64,000 bases of DNA from Deltaproteobacteria bacterium (GCA_020632715.1 JACKFA010000001.1:1674001-1738000); one strand, 5' to 3'; shown: positions 32,467 to 42,219, counted from the first letter of the stretch. Made by a program: numbers and translations. Notes: generated by a model not told the origin, from the letters alone.

Positions 32467-33582
32467 TCAGCCCTCGTCGGCCGCGGGGCCGGCGTCGCGC
32501 TCGGCGAGGATCATCTGGCGCTGCTTCCAGAAGGAGGCCGGATCGAGGATCCGCTGGAAGGCCTCCCCGAGGAGCGGCAGCTCGTGAGGGAGGTGGGCGC
32601 CGTCGCCGAGGGCACGCGCGGTCGCGAGGACGACGCCGGCGCCTGCGCGATCGCCGGCGGCGAGCAGGACGTCGGCGGTGGCGTCGAGGCTGCGGATGGC
32701 GGCCTCGCGGACCTCCTGGGCCTGGTAGAGCTCGTCGCAGACGCCCTCGGCGAGGCCGGCGAGGAGGATGATGGCCTCGGTCTCGTCGTAGTCGGTGTCG
32801 AGGCGGAGGGCGTCCATCGCGCGCTGATCGATCTCGTCGAGCACGGAGCCGGCGGGGAGCGCGGCGCGGCCGAGGCGGGCGAGCACGGCGCGCGCGGCGG
32901 CGCCGTCGAGGGCGTCGAGGGGGGCGTCGGCGAGGGCGGTGGTCGCGTCGCAGGTGGCGGCGTCGGCGCCGAGGGCCTGGGCGCGTTCGCACCACCAGAC
33001 GACGTCGCTCCAGCCGGGGGGGAACTCGCCGCCGAGGCGCCGCACCTCGACGGCGAGGCGCGCGGCGAGCTGCACGCCGAGGGCGGCGGGGCCGATGACG
33101 AGGCCGAGGGAGTCGCCGTGCTCGCGGGCATGCGCCCGCATCTGGGCGCGCCCCATCGCGGTCGAGGCGACGCGGACGCCCTCGCCGTCGGCCTGGATGG
33201 AGGCGCCGCGGGCGTCGGGGAGGTCGCCGAGGACGACGACGTAGCGCCCGCCGAGGCCGGGGAAGTGGGCGAGGACGCGATCGTCGAGGTCGACCTCGGC
33301 GCGGAGGTCGACGGCGGCGTGGCGCGTTGGGTCCACGGTGGCGGCGACGCCGCGCGACTTCAGGCGGTAGGCGGCCTTGCGCGCGGCCTTGCGGACGGCG
33401 CCGGGGAGCCTCGCGGCGGCGCCGACGAGCTCGAGGTGGTCGCGCCGGTTCGAGCGCTCGAGGTCGCTCACGAGGGCGTCGAGCTCGGCCGCGGAGAGGG
33501 AGGCGAGCGAGGCGACGTCGGCCTCGGCGGGGGCGCTGGCGGCGAAGGCCGCGGCGGTCGAGGGGAGCTCGGTGGTCGGCAT
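32467..33582 (-). CDS. Conserved hypothetical helical protein
   Basis: A 371-residue soluble protein not recognised as any family. It is Ala/Leu/Asp-rich and mostly helical; visible stretches include LSDLERSNRRDHLELVGAA, VRKAARKAAYRLKSRGV, HFPGLGGRYVVVLGDLPDARG and MDALRLDTDYDETEAIILLAGLAEG. The middle VVVLGDLPDARGASIQADG could be a Rossmann-like or roadblock-like beta segment. A GGAG about 9 nt before ATG 33582 supports this start over GTG/ATG codons in the 222 bases upstream, whose frame looks non-coding. It is divergent from the radical SAM gene. No function can be assigned. Confidence 0.7.
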   Translation of the reverse strand: MPTTELPSTAAAFAASAPAEADVASLASLSAAELDALVSDLERSNRRDHLELVGAAARLPGAVRKAARKAAYRLKSRGVAATVDPTRHAAVDLRAEVDLDDRVLAHFPGLGGRYVVVLGDLPDARGASIQADGEGVRVASTAMGRAQMRAHAREHGDSLGLVIGPAALGVQLAARLAVEVRRLGGEFPPGWSDVVWWCERAQALGADAATCDATTALADAPLDALDGAAARAVLARLGRAALPAGSVLDEIDQRAMDALRLDTDYDETEAIILLAGLAEGVCDELYQAQEVREAAIRSLDATADVLLAAGDRAGAGVVLATARALGDGAHLPHELPLLGEAFQRILDPASFWKQRQMILAERDAGPAADEG

Positions 33583-33700
33583 GGGCTCGCGCTCCGTTCG
33601 GTCGGTCGGGGTGGCCGGCGGGGGCGCCACCATGTCAGATCCGGCCGGCGCGTGGAAGCGCGGCGAGGCGCGCGCGCGGGCGGCGAGAAGAGGCTCGCGC

Positions 33701-33730
33701 TTGACATGCTGAACGTGTGAGCAGTAGTCT
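33701..33730 (+). promoter_or_regulatory. Sigma-70-like promoter for a possibly leaderless radical SAM mRNA
   Basis: TTGACA (33701-33706) is a perfect -35 hexamer; TAGTCT (33725-33730), 18 bp further, is a fair -10. Transcription would start around 33737, which is the A of the ATG of the radical SAM gene, so the mRNA could lack a 5' leader. No Shine-Dalgarno sequence precedes that ATG. Confidence 0.55.
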
Positions 33731-33736
33731 CGGCCC

Positions 33737-34786
33737 ATGGTCACCGCTACCGCCCGCGAGGCCCTCCGCAAGGTCATGAACCCCCCGAACCCGTGGCACC
33801 GCACGATGGTCGAGGACCTCGGGCCGCCGCCGACGGCCGCCCTCGAGATCTTCGAGGATCGCTCGCGCTCGGCGCTGAGCCGGAACCAGAGCCCGGACGT
33901 CGGCTTCGAGTTCAGCGTGAACCCCTACCGCGGCTGTCACCACGGCTGCGCCTACTGCTACGCGCGCCCGACCCACGAGCACCTCGACTTCGGCGCCGGC
34001 ACCGACTTCGAGCGCAAGCTCGTCGTCAAGCGTGACGTGGCGGAGCTCCTGCGCGCCGCCTTCGACAAGCCCACCTGGCGCGGCGACGTCGTCGTCTTCT
34101 CCGGCAACACCGACTGCTACCAGCCCCTCGAGGCGAGCCTCGGGCTCACGCGGGCCTGCCTCCAGGTGTGCCTCGCGTACCGGAACCCGGTCGGCATCAT
34201 CACGAAGAGCGCCCTCGTCGAGCGCGACGTCGACGTGCTCGCCGAGCTCGCCGAGGTCGCCCACTGCACGGTCGCCGTGTCGCTCTGCTTCGACGACGCC
34301 GAGCTCGCCCGCGCCGTGGAGCCGGGCGCGCCCTCTCCGGCGCGGCGCTACAAGGTCATCGAGCGGCTCGCGAAGGCGGGTGTCCCGGTCGGCCTCATGT
34401 GCGCGCCCATCATCCCGGGGCTCAACGACACCGAGCTCCCCGCCGTGCTGACGAACGCGCGCGACGCAGGCGCCGCCTGGGTCGGCACGACCATGCTGCG
34501 GCTCCCGGGGAGCGTGGCCGAGGTCTTCGAGCACCGGATCCGCACGGCCTTCCCGCTCAAGGCCGAGCGGATCCTGAAGCAGATCCGCGAGTGCCGAGGC
34601 GGGAAGCTCACGGACTCGCGGTTCGACAACCGGATGAAGGGGCAGGGGGAGCGCTGGCAGATCGTGCAGGACCTGGTGAGCGGCCTCGAGAGCCGCCTCG
34701 GCTACGGGCGGCCGCCCGAGCCGCCGAGCCCGTCGCCCTTCCGGCGCCCGGGCGCCGCGGGCGCCGTGCAGCTCGCGCTCCTCTGA
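33737..34786 (+). CDS. PA0069/Rv2578c family radical SAM protein (SPL-like)
   Basis: A 349-residue radical SAM enzyme. The cluster motif is NPYRGCHHGCAYCYARPTHE (CxxxCxxC), followed by FGAGTDFERKLVVKRD and VVFSGNTDCYQPLEASLGLT, all typical of the PA0069/Rv2578c group related to spore photoproduct lyase. APIIPGLND and QIRECRGGKLTDS complete the family profile. Members bind a [4Fe-4S] cluster and AdoMet; their substrate is not established, with DNA-related repair often suggested from the SPL similarity. ATG 33737 coincides with the predicted transcription start; an internal ATG at 33776 (VMNPPNPWHRTM) is a possible alternative. The gene is widespread and sequence is complete. Confidence 0.93.
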   Translation: MVTATAREALRKVMNPPNPWHRTMVEDLGPPPTAALEIFEDRSRSALSRNQSPDVGFEFSVNPYRGCHHGCAYCYARPTHEHLDFGAGTDFERKLVVKRDVAELLRAAFDKPTWRGDVVVFSGNTDCYQPLEASLGLTRACLQVCLAYRNPVGIITKSALVERDVDVLAELAEVAHCTVAVSLCFDDAELARAVEPGAPSPARRYKVIERLAKAGVPVGLMCAPIIPGLNDTELPAVLTNARDAGAAWVGTTMLRLPGSVAEVFEHRIRTAFPLKAERILKQIRECRGGKLTDSRFDNRMKGQGERWQIVQDLVSGLESRLGYGRPPEPPSPSPFRRPGAAGAVQLALL

Positions 34787-34800
34787 CGCTTGGCCGCGCT

Positions 34801-35475
<675 letters not shown>

Positions 35476-35684
35476 CGGTCTGTCTCCTTCGGTCCTGGCC
35501 GGGTCGCGGCGGTCCCGGTCCGGTCGGTGGTGGGCTCTCGACGAGCGCGGTTTCACGGACATTCACGTCGGACACCGCCTGCGACGGCGTCTCGAGGAGC
35601 GAACCCAGCGACGACCCCGCTGCGGGCGTCGCCTGCGACGAATGGCTTCCCAGCGCGCCCGCAGTCGGCGTAGCGTCCGGGGCG

Positions 35685-36206
35685 ATGGCGGACTTCAAGA
35701 ACTACATTACCCCACGGGGGTACCGGCGTCTCGCGGACGAGTTCGAGCACCTGCGGCTCGTCGCGCGGCCGAAGATCGTCGAGGAGGTCTCGTGGGCGGC
35801 GTCGCTCGGCGATCGCTCCGAGAACGCCGAGTACATCTACGGGAAGAAGCGCCTGCGCGAGATCGATCGGCGCCTCCGGTGGCTCGACAAGCGCCTCGGG
35901 GCGGCCGAGATCTGCGACCCCGCGGTCGACCGCGGCGACCAGGTCTTCTTCGGCGCGACGGTCGTCCTCGGCTACCCGGACGGGACCGAGCGCACCCTCG
36001 ACCTCGTCGGCGAGGACGAGATCGAGGCCGACCTCGGGCGCGTCTCGTGGCGGTCGCCCATCGGCAAGGCCCTGATGCGACGGCGAGAGGGCGACGAGGT
36101 CGTCATCGATCACCTCGGCACGAAGACCCGCATCGAGATCCTCGAGGTCCTCTACCGGAAGCAGCCGCCCGAGCCAAAGCGGCAGTTCGCGGAGGCGTCG
36201 CGCTGA
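35685..36206 (+). CDS. greB: Transcription elongation factor GreB
   Basis: A 173-residue Gre factor. The N-terminal coiled coil carries the acidic tip ASLGDRSENAEYIYGKKRLR with the Asp/Glu pair that promotes RNA cleavage by paused polymerase; GreB-specific features are YIYGKKRLREIDRRLRWLDK and the basic surface of the coil. The C-terminal FKBP-like domain contains VVLGYPDGTERTLDLVGEDE, GRVSWRSPIGKALM and GDEVVID. The N-terminus MADFKNYITPRGYRRLADE is canonical, fixing the ATG at 35685. It stands alone as a single-gene unit. Confidence 0.95.
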   Translation: MADFKNYITPRGYRRLADEFEHLRLVARPKIVEEVSWAASLGDRSENAEYIYGKKRLREIDRRLRWLDKRLGAAEICDPAVDRGDQVFFGATVVLGYPDGTERTLDLVGEDEIEADLGRVSWRSPIGKALMRRREGDEVVIDHLGTKTRIEILEVLYRKQPPEPKRQFAEASR

Positions 36207-36356
36207 CGCGCCACGGGGCGCCGCGGAAATGGCGCGGAAACACGCGTCGTGTAGGGTCTCGACAGGCCGCAGCCAGGGGCACTTTCGCGAGGTGCGACGC
36301 TGCGGTATGGAAACACCGCTGTCGTTTGGTGTCGCGTCCCGCCGCGGAGGCCTCTC

Positions 36357-36695
36357 ATGAAGAAGATCGAAGCCATCATCAAGCCGTTCAAGCTCGACGA
36401 GGTGAAGGAAGCCCTCGCCGAGGTGGGCATCGAGGGCATGACGGTCAGTGACGTGAAGGGCTTCGGACGCACAGGCGGCAAGCGCGAGGTGTACCGCGGC
36501 GCCGAGTACGTCGTGGACTTCGTGCCCAAGACCAAGCTCGAGATCGTCGTGCAGGAGGACAAGGTGCGCCTCGTGGTCGAGGCCATCGAGCGCGCCGCGA
36601 AGACCGGGAGCCTCGGGGACGGGAAGATCTTCGTCCTGCCGGTCGAGCACGCGGTCCGCATCCGGACGGGCGAGACGGGCGTCGACGCGATCTGA
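36357..36695 (+). CDS. glnB: PII nitrogen regulatory protein (GlnB/GlnK)
   Basis: A 112-residue PII signal protein. The start MKKIEAIIKPFKLDEVKEAL, the T-loop GKREVYRGAEYVVDF with Tyr51 for uridylylation, and the B/C-loop region GSLGDGKIFVLPVEHAVRIR are all conserved. PII trimers bind ATP/ADP and 2-oxoglutarate and control glutamine synthetase, AmtB and regulators. CGGAGG 6 nt before ATG 36357 is a strong ribosome binding site. No glnA or amtB gene lies nearby, so GlnB or GlnK cannot be decided; the 150-bp leader shows no sigma-54 box. Confidence 0.95.
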   Translation: MKKIEAIIKPFKLDEVKEALAEVGIEGMTVSDVKGFGRTGGKREVYRGAEYVVDFVPKTKLEIVVQEDKVRLVVEAIERAAKTGSLGDGKIFVLPVEHAVRIRTGETGVDAI

Positions 36696-36747
36696 TCGGC
36701 GAGCGCGCGCCTTGCCAAGCGGCGCGTGAGCGACGACGCTCGCCGCG

Positions 36748-37242
36748 ATGCGCTGGGACGGCCCGATCGAGGACATGACGCCGGAGCGCGCGCGGCGCGT
36801 GCGCGCGATGCGGCGGATCGCCGGCCTCGCGCTCATGGTCGCGGCCATCGGCGCGCTCGTCGTCGGGCGCTGCGGCCTCGGGCGCGACGCGAAGGTCTCG
36901 GCGACGCTCGACGGGGCGGCCGGCGTCGCGAGCGGGCTCGCCGGTGATCCGCGCGGCTTCGACGACGCCGCGCTGGCCTACGAGGCCGCCATGCGCGACG
37001 GGCTCTTCGACGCCTACCCGTACTTCGCCCGGAGCCTGGTCGACCGTCTCCGCGGCGGCGCCGTCGACGGGCTCCCGGCCGCGCTCACGGCGATGATCCG
37101 CGCGCTCCGGGCCGACGGGCTCGACGCCGCGGAGAAGGCGCTCGCGGCGGCCCCCGACTTCGACGGGCAGGCGGCGGCGTGGCGCTTCCTCGGGGAGCTC
37201 CGGCAGGCCGAGCTGCGCCGCCGGGCCGCGGAGGCGCGCTGA
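36748..37242 (+). CDS. Small membrane-anchored hypothetical protein
   Basis: A 164-residue protein with a basic N-terminus (RARRVRAMRRIAG) and one membrane helix (LALMVAAIGALVVGRCGLG) at about residues 27-46; the remaining 115 residues are helical and soluble (AALAYEAAMRDGLFDAYPYF, ALTAMIRALRADGLDAAEKA). Orientation with the C-terminal domain outside is likely from the positive residues before the helix. No family recognised. It follows the PII gene after 52 bases and precedes comEC; it may share either transcript. Confidence 0.6.
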   Translation: MRWDGPIEDMTPERARRVRAMRRIAGLALMVAAIGALVVGRCGLGRDAKVSATLDGAAGVASGLAGDPRGFDDAALAYEAAMRDGLFDAYPYFARSLVDRLRGGAVDGLPAALTAMIRALRADGLDAAEKALAAAPDFDGQAAAWRFLGELRQAELRRRAAEAR

Positions 37243-37393
37243 CCCCCCGGCCGAGGCCGAGCCGCGCCGAGCGGCGGCGCCGGTCGCGCGAATTTTCGAG
37301 AATCGACGGAGCGGCGTGAAACGGATCCGCTTCTCGTGACCTGGGATGGGTGAGGGCGCGTTCCCTCTCAAATCACCCGGAGGTCACCTGGAG

Positions 37394-39790
37394 ATGGCGA
37401 GGCTCGCGCTCATCGCGGCCGGCGGCGCCGCGTTCGGCGTCATCTCGGCGGCGACCCCCATCGGCGTCGCGCTCACGCTCGCGGCGGTCGCCGTCGGGGT
37501 GGCCCTCGCGACGGGCGGGTGGCGCGGCCTCATCGCGCTCGCGGTGGGGCTCGCCCGCGCGACCGCCGGCGGCGCCGAGCCCGTCTCGGTCCCACCGGGC
37601 GAGGAGATCGTCGTGAGCGGCGTCGTCTGGGAGTCCTCCTGCGACGGCCCCGGAGAGGACACCCTCTGTCGCCTCGTCCTCGCGGACGTCCGCGGGCTGA
37701 CGGTCGAGCGCCTCGTCGTGGATGGGGTCTTCTCGCCAGCACCGGCGGCGGGGGACGTCGTGCGGCTCGTGGTGGCGGTGTGTCCGGCGCGCGACGCGCC
37801 GAGGCCGGGGGCGCGCCCCGCGCAGACCCTCCTCGCCCGGGCCGTCACGCGGCCGGAGCCCGCGCCGACGGGCAGCGCGTCGCTCGCGGCGCGGGTCGGG
37901 GCGTCGCTCCACGAGCGCCTCGGCGGCGCCGGGCCCACGGCGGCGGCGCTCTACCGGGCGCTCCTCCTCGGCGACAAGGGCTCGCTCCGCGAGAGCACGC
38001 GGTGGGCCTTCCAGGACACCGGCACAGCCCACCTCCTCGCCATCTCCGGCCTCCATGTGGCGCTCGTCGGCGCGTTCGCCTACCGCCTCGCGTTCGCGCT
38101 CCTGCTGCTGCTCCTGCCGGGGCTCGCCCAGACCGGGCGCCCGACGCGCCTCGCGGCCGTCGCGTCGCTCCTCGCCATCGTGGCCTACGGCGCGCTCGTG
38201 GCGCCATCCGACGCGACGGTGCGCGCGGAGCTCGTCGGGGCCCTGGTCCTCGGCGCCATCATCCTCGGGCGCCGAGCCGACGCGCGGCACCTCCTCGCGC
38301 TCGGCTTCGGCGCGCTGGTCCTCGTGGATCCGGAGGCCGTCCTGCGGCCCTCGTTCCAGCTCTCCTTCGCGGCGGCCGGGGCGCTCGTGCTCGGGAGCCC
38401 CCTCGTCACCGCGGCGCGCGTGGCCGTGCTCGGGTGGCGCCCCGAGTCCCGCGTGAGGCGCGCGCTCGCGTTCGTCGCGGCTATGCTGGTGGTCGACGCG
38501 CTGACGTTCGCGGCGACGGCCCCCCTCGCGCTCGCGTGGTTCGGCCAGCTCGCGCCGCACGGGCTCTGGGTGAACCTCATCGCGGTGCCGGCGATGGCCC
38601 TGGTCGTGCTTCCCGCCGGGGTCGTGTTCGCCCTCGCGGTCCTGGTCGTCCCCGCCTGGACGGCCACCCTCGCGCCCATCCTCGGCGCCGTCGGCGACGT
38701 GTTCGTCGAGGGGGTGGGGGGCGCGGCGGAGCTGGTTGGGCCAGCGACGAGCACGGCGTGGCCCCTGTGGCTCGGCGCGGCGGCGACGCTCGCGGTGCTC
38801 GGGATCATCGGGCTCCGCGGCGCGCGCTGGCCGCGCCTCGCGCTCGGCGTCGCGGTCCTCGCGGCCGCGCTGCTCGCGCGACCAGCCGGGAGCGACGCGC
38901 TCCGCGTGACGGTCGTCGACGTGGGCCACGGGGACGCGATCCTCATCCAGCCACCGGGCGGCGGCGCGGCGCTCGTCGACGCCGGCGGCACGCGCTTCGG
39001 CGACGGGGACGGCGACGCGCGGCTCGTGAGCCGGGTGCTCGCGCCGGCGCTCGCGCGGCGCGGGGTCGGGCGGCTCGACCTCCTCTGGGTGACGCATACG
39101 GACCGCGATCACATCGGCGGCGCCTTCGCGATCGCGACCCGGTACGGCGTGGGCGAGCTGTGGCTCGCGCCCTGCACCGCGGCGAGCCCCCGCGGGGAGG
39201 CGCTCGCGCGGCTCGTCCTCGCCCGCGGCGGCCGCGTGCGGGTGGTGGCGCGAGAGCCGCCAGGGCGCCTCACGTGGCACGGCGTGGACGTGGACATCCT
39301 CTGGCCCCCGGCCGACGTCGTGGGGCCGGACGGGGCGTGCCGCGTGGAGGCCAACGACGGCTCCCTGGTCGCGCGCCTCGAGTACGCAGGGCGCGCGGTG
39401 CTCCTCACGGGCGACATCGAGGCGGGCACGGAGGCGGCGCTCCTCGAGGAGCTCGGCGCGGCCAGGCTCCGGGCGGACGTCCTGAAGGCGCCGCACCACG
39501 GGAGCAAGACGTCGTCGACGCCCGCCTTCCTCGCGGCGGTAGCGCCGGGTGACGTCGTGGTGTCGGGGCGCCCCGGGAGGCCGCCGATGCCGCCCCACGA
39601 GGCGGTCCTGGCGCGCTACGTGGCGGCTGGCGCGCGCCTCTGGGTGACGGGCCGGGACGGTGACGTGACCGTCACGATCGGCCCCGACGGCGCGCTCGTG
39701 GTGGAGGCGACGGCGACGGCGAGAGACGGCGCGCCCCTCCCGGGGGAGGGAGAGGGGCGCGCCGCCTTGGAACGCGGGCCAGAGCTCACA
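37394..39790 (+). CDS. comEC: ComEC/Rec2-type DNA internalisation channel protein (no in-frame stop of its own)
   Basis: About 800 residues match ComEC: N-terminal membrane and OB-like part, Competence-domain region with ESTRWAFQDTGTAHLLAISG and LHVALVGAFAYRLAFALLLL, many membrane helices, and a C-terminal metallo-beta-lactamase domain (VTVVDVGHGDAILIQPPGG, WVTHTDRDHIGG, VLLTGDIEAG, LKAPHHGSKTSSTPAFL). It would carry incoming DNA across the inner membrane. ATG 37394 has GGAGG 10 nt upstream; ATG 37346 is an alternative. The domain ends near 39700, but the frame has no stop there: it stays open through a hairpin and element C and on to 43261. The end given (39790) is the edge of the repeat element, not a stop codon. 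A one-base shift near the G-run at 39741-39748 would give TGA at 39796. Confidence 0.85.
39728..39763. terminator. 12-bp hairpin at the end of the ComEC domain
   Basis: GGCGCGCCCCTC (39728-39739) and GAGGGGCGCGCC (39752-39763) form a perfect 12-bp stem with a 12-nt loop, just past the last conserved ComEC residues. Position and strength suggest the original transcript end of comEC; no T-run follows, as is common in GC-rich genomes. Confidence 0.45.
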
Positions 39791-39948
39791 GGCTGTGAAG
39801 AAATACCCGGACCGAGCCGGCGCGCCGAGCCGCGAGCCGCCCAAGGAGCAGCCCCGCGGGAATACCTCGTGGTATTTCAAGGGGCTGCGACGAAGGCCGG
39901 CGAAGCGTATCGGCGATGCCGGCGACGGGAGGGGATTTCTTCACAGCC
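39791..39948 (+). repeat. 158-bp structured palindromic element, type C
   Basis: The outer arms are GGCTGTGAAGAAATACCC (39791-39808) and GGGGATTTCTTCACAGCC (39931-39948), 17 of 18 bp paired. Directly inside lie GGACCGAG (39809-39816) and CGACGGGA (39923-39930), then CCGG/CCGG, GCAGCCCC/GGGGCTGC and an apical GAATACC-TCGT-GGTATTTC hairpin. The two 8-mers are identical in the four other elements of the window while the arms are unrelated. It lies between comEC and a convergent gene. Confidence 0.88.
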
Positions 39949-39993
39949 TCTCGGGGGAGGAGCGCGGGGAGAGGCGCGTGGGAGAGAGAGCTC

Positions 39994-40041
39994 CGGCCCG
40001 CGAGGCGAGGGCGCCGTGGGGAGCGGCGCCCTCGCGGGCCG
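39994..40041 (-). terminator. Hairpin after the small coiled-coil gene
   Basis: CGGCCCGCGAG...GGCGCC and GGCGCCCTCGCGGGCCG (40025-40041) form a 17-bp stem with a 5-nt bulge and a short loop. On the minus strand it begins 5 bases after the stop of the gene ending at 40046 and is followed by a C/T-rich stretch (CTCTCTCTCC), so it probably terminates that gene. Confidence 0.5.
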
Positions 40042-40045
40042 CGGG

Positions 40046-40438
40046 TCAGCGCCAGGCGACCGGGCGCCAGAAGCCGCCCGAGCGGCCGAGCGCGACGTCG
40101 AGCTTCAGCTGCGCGCGGGAGATCTGCACCTTCAGCGTCGCGATGTCGGCGCGCAGGCTGCGCTCGAGGGCGCGACCGCCGCGGCGACGGAGCTCGCGGG
40201 AGAGGCGGGCCTCCTTCTGCGCGAGGCGGGACTCGAGCACGCGGAGCTCGGCGCGGAGGGTCCTGACCTGACGCGTGTTCACGCGCGTCGTGCTCACGTA
40301 GGTGTGGCGGGCCGGGCTGCCGATGGTGACGGTGACGCCGGCCTTCGGCCCGCGCGACGGGGCGGCGGAGGCGGCGGGGACGGCGAGACCGAGGAGGAGG
40401 GCGGCGAGGCCGAGGGGGGCGAGGATACGGCGAATCAT
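40046..40438 (-). CDS. Small exported coiled-coil protein
   Basis: A 130-residue protein with a Sec signal peptide (LAPLGLAALLLGLAVPAASA) and AAGGAG 7 nt before ATG 40438. The mature part starts with a short beta-like stretch (VTVTIGSPARHTYVSTTRV) followed by about 75 residues of Arg/Leu/Glu helix (RTLRAELRVLESRLAQKEAR, LERSLRADIATLKVQISRAQ). It resembles the larger charged coiled-coil protein near 35 kb in architecture. Periplasmic location is expected; function unknown. Confidence 0.78.
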   Translation of the reverse strand: MIRRILAPLGLAALLLGLAVPAASAAPSRGPKAGVTVTIGSPARHTYVSTTRVNTRQVRTLRAELRVLESRLAQKEARLSRELRRRGGRALERSLRADIATLKVQISRAQLKLDVALGRSGGFWRPVAWR

Positions 40439-40687
40439 GTCGATGCTCCTTGTGCTGGTGGCGGAGCCTCGGTCATCCGGGCTCGGAGCGAAGACATATC
40501 AAGGGGCGTGCCAGGTCGCGGTCGACCGCATGGATGGCCGGTCATCCCGGTTCGGCCGGCGTCGAGGGGCCCCTGTGGCGCCCGGTGTCTGCGGTTCCCC
40601 GCAGGTGGGGGACTGCAGGATCTGCAGACGCTGCGGGCGACGTCGGCGGCGCGCGGGCCCGACGAGCCGCGCGCGCCACCGCCCGAG

Positions 40688-41398
40688 CTACCAGGCGAGC
40701 GCCTTCCCGTCGCGGAAGAAGCCCCCGGAGGGCCCGTCCGCGCCGAGGTTCGCGGCCCAGGTGATGCTCGCGACGCCCTGCGCGAGCTCCCGGTGGGCGC
40801 TCGGGCCGCCCATGTCGGTCTTCACCCAGCCGGGGCAGACCGAGTTCACCTTCACGTCGCCGCTCGCGGCGTCGTGGAAGATGCGGGTGAGCGCGTTCAT
40901 CGCGGCCTTGGAGAGGCGGTAGGCCGGGTGGCCGCCCCCCATCTCGGTGAGGCCGCCCATCCCCGACGACACGTTCACGACGCGGCCGTAGCCGTGGCGG
41001 TTCATGCGCGGGAGGGCCCCCTCGAGCATGCGATAGGCGCTGAGGGCGTTGTTGTCGAGGTGCTCGAGGACGACCCCGGAGCTAGCCTGCGAGCCCGCGG
41101 GGCCCCCCTTCTCCTGCATCATCCCGGCGTTGTTGACGAGGACGTCCACGCGCCCACCGTGCTCGTCGTCGAGCCAGCGGAAGAAGGCGGCGACGCTCTC
41201 GTCGGAGGCGACGTCGAGCGCGCGCGGGACGACCTCGAGGCCCTCGCCGCGGAGCGTCTCGGCGGCGCCGTCGGCCTTGTCCTGGGAGCGCGCGGTGAGG
41301 ATGACGCGATCGCCGCGCCGGGCGAGGTCGCGCGCGACGCCGAGGCCGAGTCCGCGGTTCGCGCCGGTGACGATGGTGATGCGCTGGGAGGGCGTCAC
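40688..41398 (-). CDS. Short-chain dehydrogenase/reductase (SDR)
   Basis: A 236-residue classical SDR. Cofactor motif is TIVTGANRGLGLGVARDLA, the NNAG motif is VDVLVNNAGMMQEKGG, catalytic Ser lies in VVNVSSGMGGLTEMGGG and YxxxK is PAYRLSKAAMN; VNSVCPGWVKTDMGG is the usual PG motif. The TARSQ after the second strand suggests NADP preference. GTG 41398 overlaps the stop of the upstream gene by four bases. It pairs with the F420-reductase-like gene and both are divergent from a lysR gene that likely controls them. Substrate unknown. Confidence 0.93.
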   Translation of the reverse strand: MTPSQRITIVTGANRGLGLGVARDLARRGDRVILTARSQDKADGAAETLRGEGLEVVPRALDVASDESVAAFFRWLDDEHGGRVDVLVNNAGMMQEKGGPAGSQASSGVVLEHLDNNALSAYRMLEGALPRMNRHGYGRVVNVSSGMGGLTEMGGGHPAYRLSKAAMNALTRIFHDAASGDVKVNSVCPGWVKTDMGGPSAHRELAQGVASITWAANLGADGPSGGFFRDGKALAW

Positions 41399-42057
41399 GC
41401 GGCACCCCCGCTCGTCTCGAGGTGCAGGTTGAAGTCGGGCGTCCCGAGGTGGCCGTACAGGCGCGTCCAGAGGAGCAGCCACGCCTCGGTCCCGCGGGCG
41501 TTCGTGATGTCGCCGAGGTCGCGGACGATCTTCCAGCCGAAGGACTCGCGGAGGAGCGAGGTGACCGTCGCCTTGGCGCCGGCGTCGTTCCCGCAGATGA
41601 GGAGGTCGTGGGGGCCGCTCAGGCGCGACGGCTCGACCATCAGCGCGGCGGTGAGGGTGTTGAGCGCCTTCACGACGTGGGTCCCGGGGAGCGCGCGCTG
41701 CAGCTGCTCGCCGAGGGAGTCGTCGTTGAGGACGGTGAGCGTCGGCGGGAAACCCTTCGAGAAGTCGAGGGGGTTCGAGACGTCGACGAGGACCTTCCCG
41801 GCGAGGTTCTCGGCGCCCGCCTGCGCGGCGACGGCGAGCGCGGCGTCGCCGCGCGTGCAGTTGAAGACGATCTCGCCGAACGCCGCGGCGTCCGCGAAGG
41901 TCCCCTCGCTCGCGTTCGCGCCGGCGGCGCCGACCCAGGCGACCGCCTTGTCGTTGCCGCGGGTGCGCGAGCCCATCCGGACCTCGTGGCCCGCGCGGGT
42001 GAGCGCGCTCCCGATGGTGGAACCGACGACGCCGGTCCCGAAGATGCCGATCTTCAT
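41395..42057 (-). CDS. NADPH-dependent F420 reductase-like NAD(P)-binding protein
   Basis: A 220-residue protein of the NADP oxidoreductase, coenzyme F420-dependent family. Dinucleotide site IGIFGTGVVGSTIGSALTRA at the very N-terminus, VRMGSRTRGNDKA (NADP-type Arg/Ser), VLVDVSNPLDFSKGFPPTL, VKALNTLTAALMVEPSRL and LLICGNDAGAKATVTSLL follow the family. AGGAG precedes ATG 42057. In bacteria without F420 such proteins are generic NADPH reductases. It is the first gene of a two-gene operon with the SDR, divergent from lysR; 208 bases lie between. Confidence 0.9.
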   Translation of the reverse strand: MKIGIFGTGVVGSTIGSALTRAGHEVRMGSRTRGNDKAVAWVGAAGANASEGTFADAAAFGEIVFNCTRGDAALAVAAQAGAENLAGKVLVDVSNPLDFSKGFPPTLTVLNDDSLGEQLQRALPGTHVVKALNTLTAALMVEPSRLSGPHDLLICGNDAGAKATVTSLLRESFGWKIVRDLGDITNARGTEAWLLLWTRLYGHLGTPDFNLHLETSGGAA

Positions 42058-42190
42058 GGTCTCTCTCCTGAGGCTGCCCTGTGGTCCCGCCGCGACGCGG
42101 TCAGGCACCCGGGGCCGCCGGGGTAGGTGTGGCTCCTGTCGAGGCCACGACGATACGGGCCGGATTACGCCCGTCGAGCGGCGCTTTGGT

Positions 42191-42219
42191 TTAGACTTCG
42201 TCAACTCAGGGTTGATAAT
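42191..42219 (+). promoter_or_regulatory. LysR-type operator/promoter region
   Basis: TCAAC-TCAGG-GTTGA (42201-42215) is a 5-bp inverted repeat with a 5-nt centre, directly overlapping a -10-like GATAAT (42214-42219) for the lysR gene. It lies in the divergent region between lysR and the reductase operon, in the least GC-rich part, where LysR regulators bind to repress themselves and activate the divergent operon. The -35 (TTAGAC) is weak. Confidence 0.5.

Noticed and set aside
36207..36356. Sigma-54 promoter before the PII gene
   Set aside because: GGCAC motifs occur but none has the GG-N10-GC spacing.
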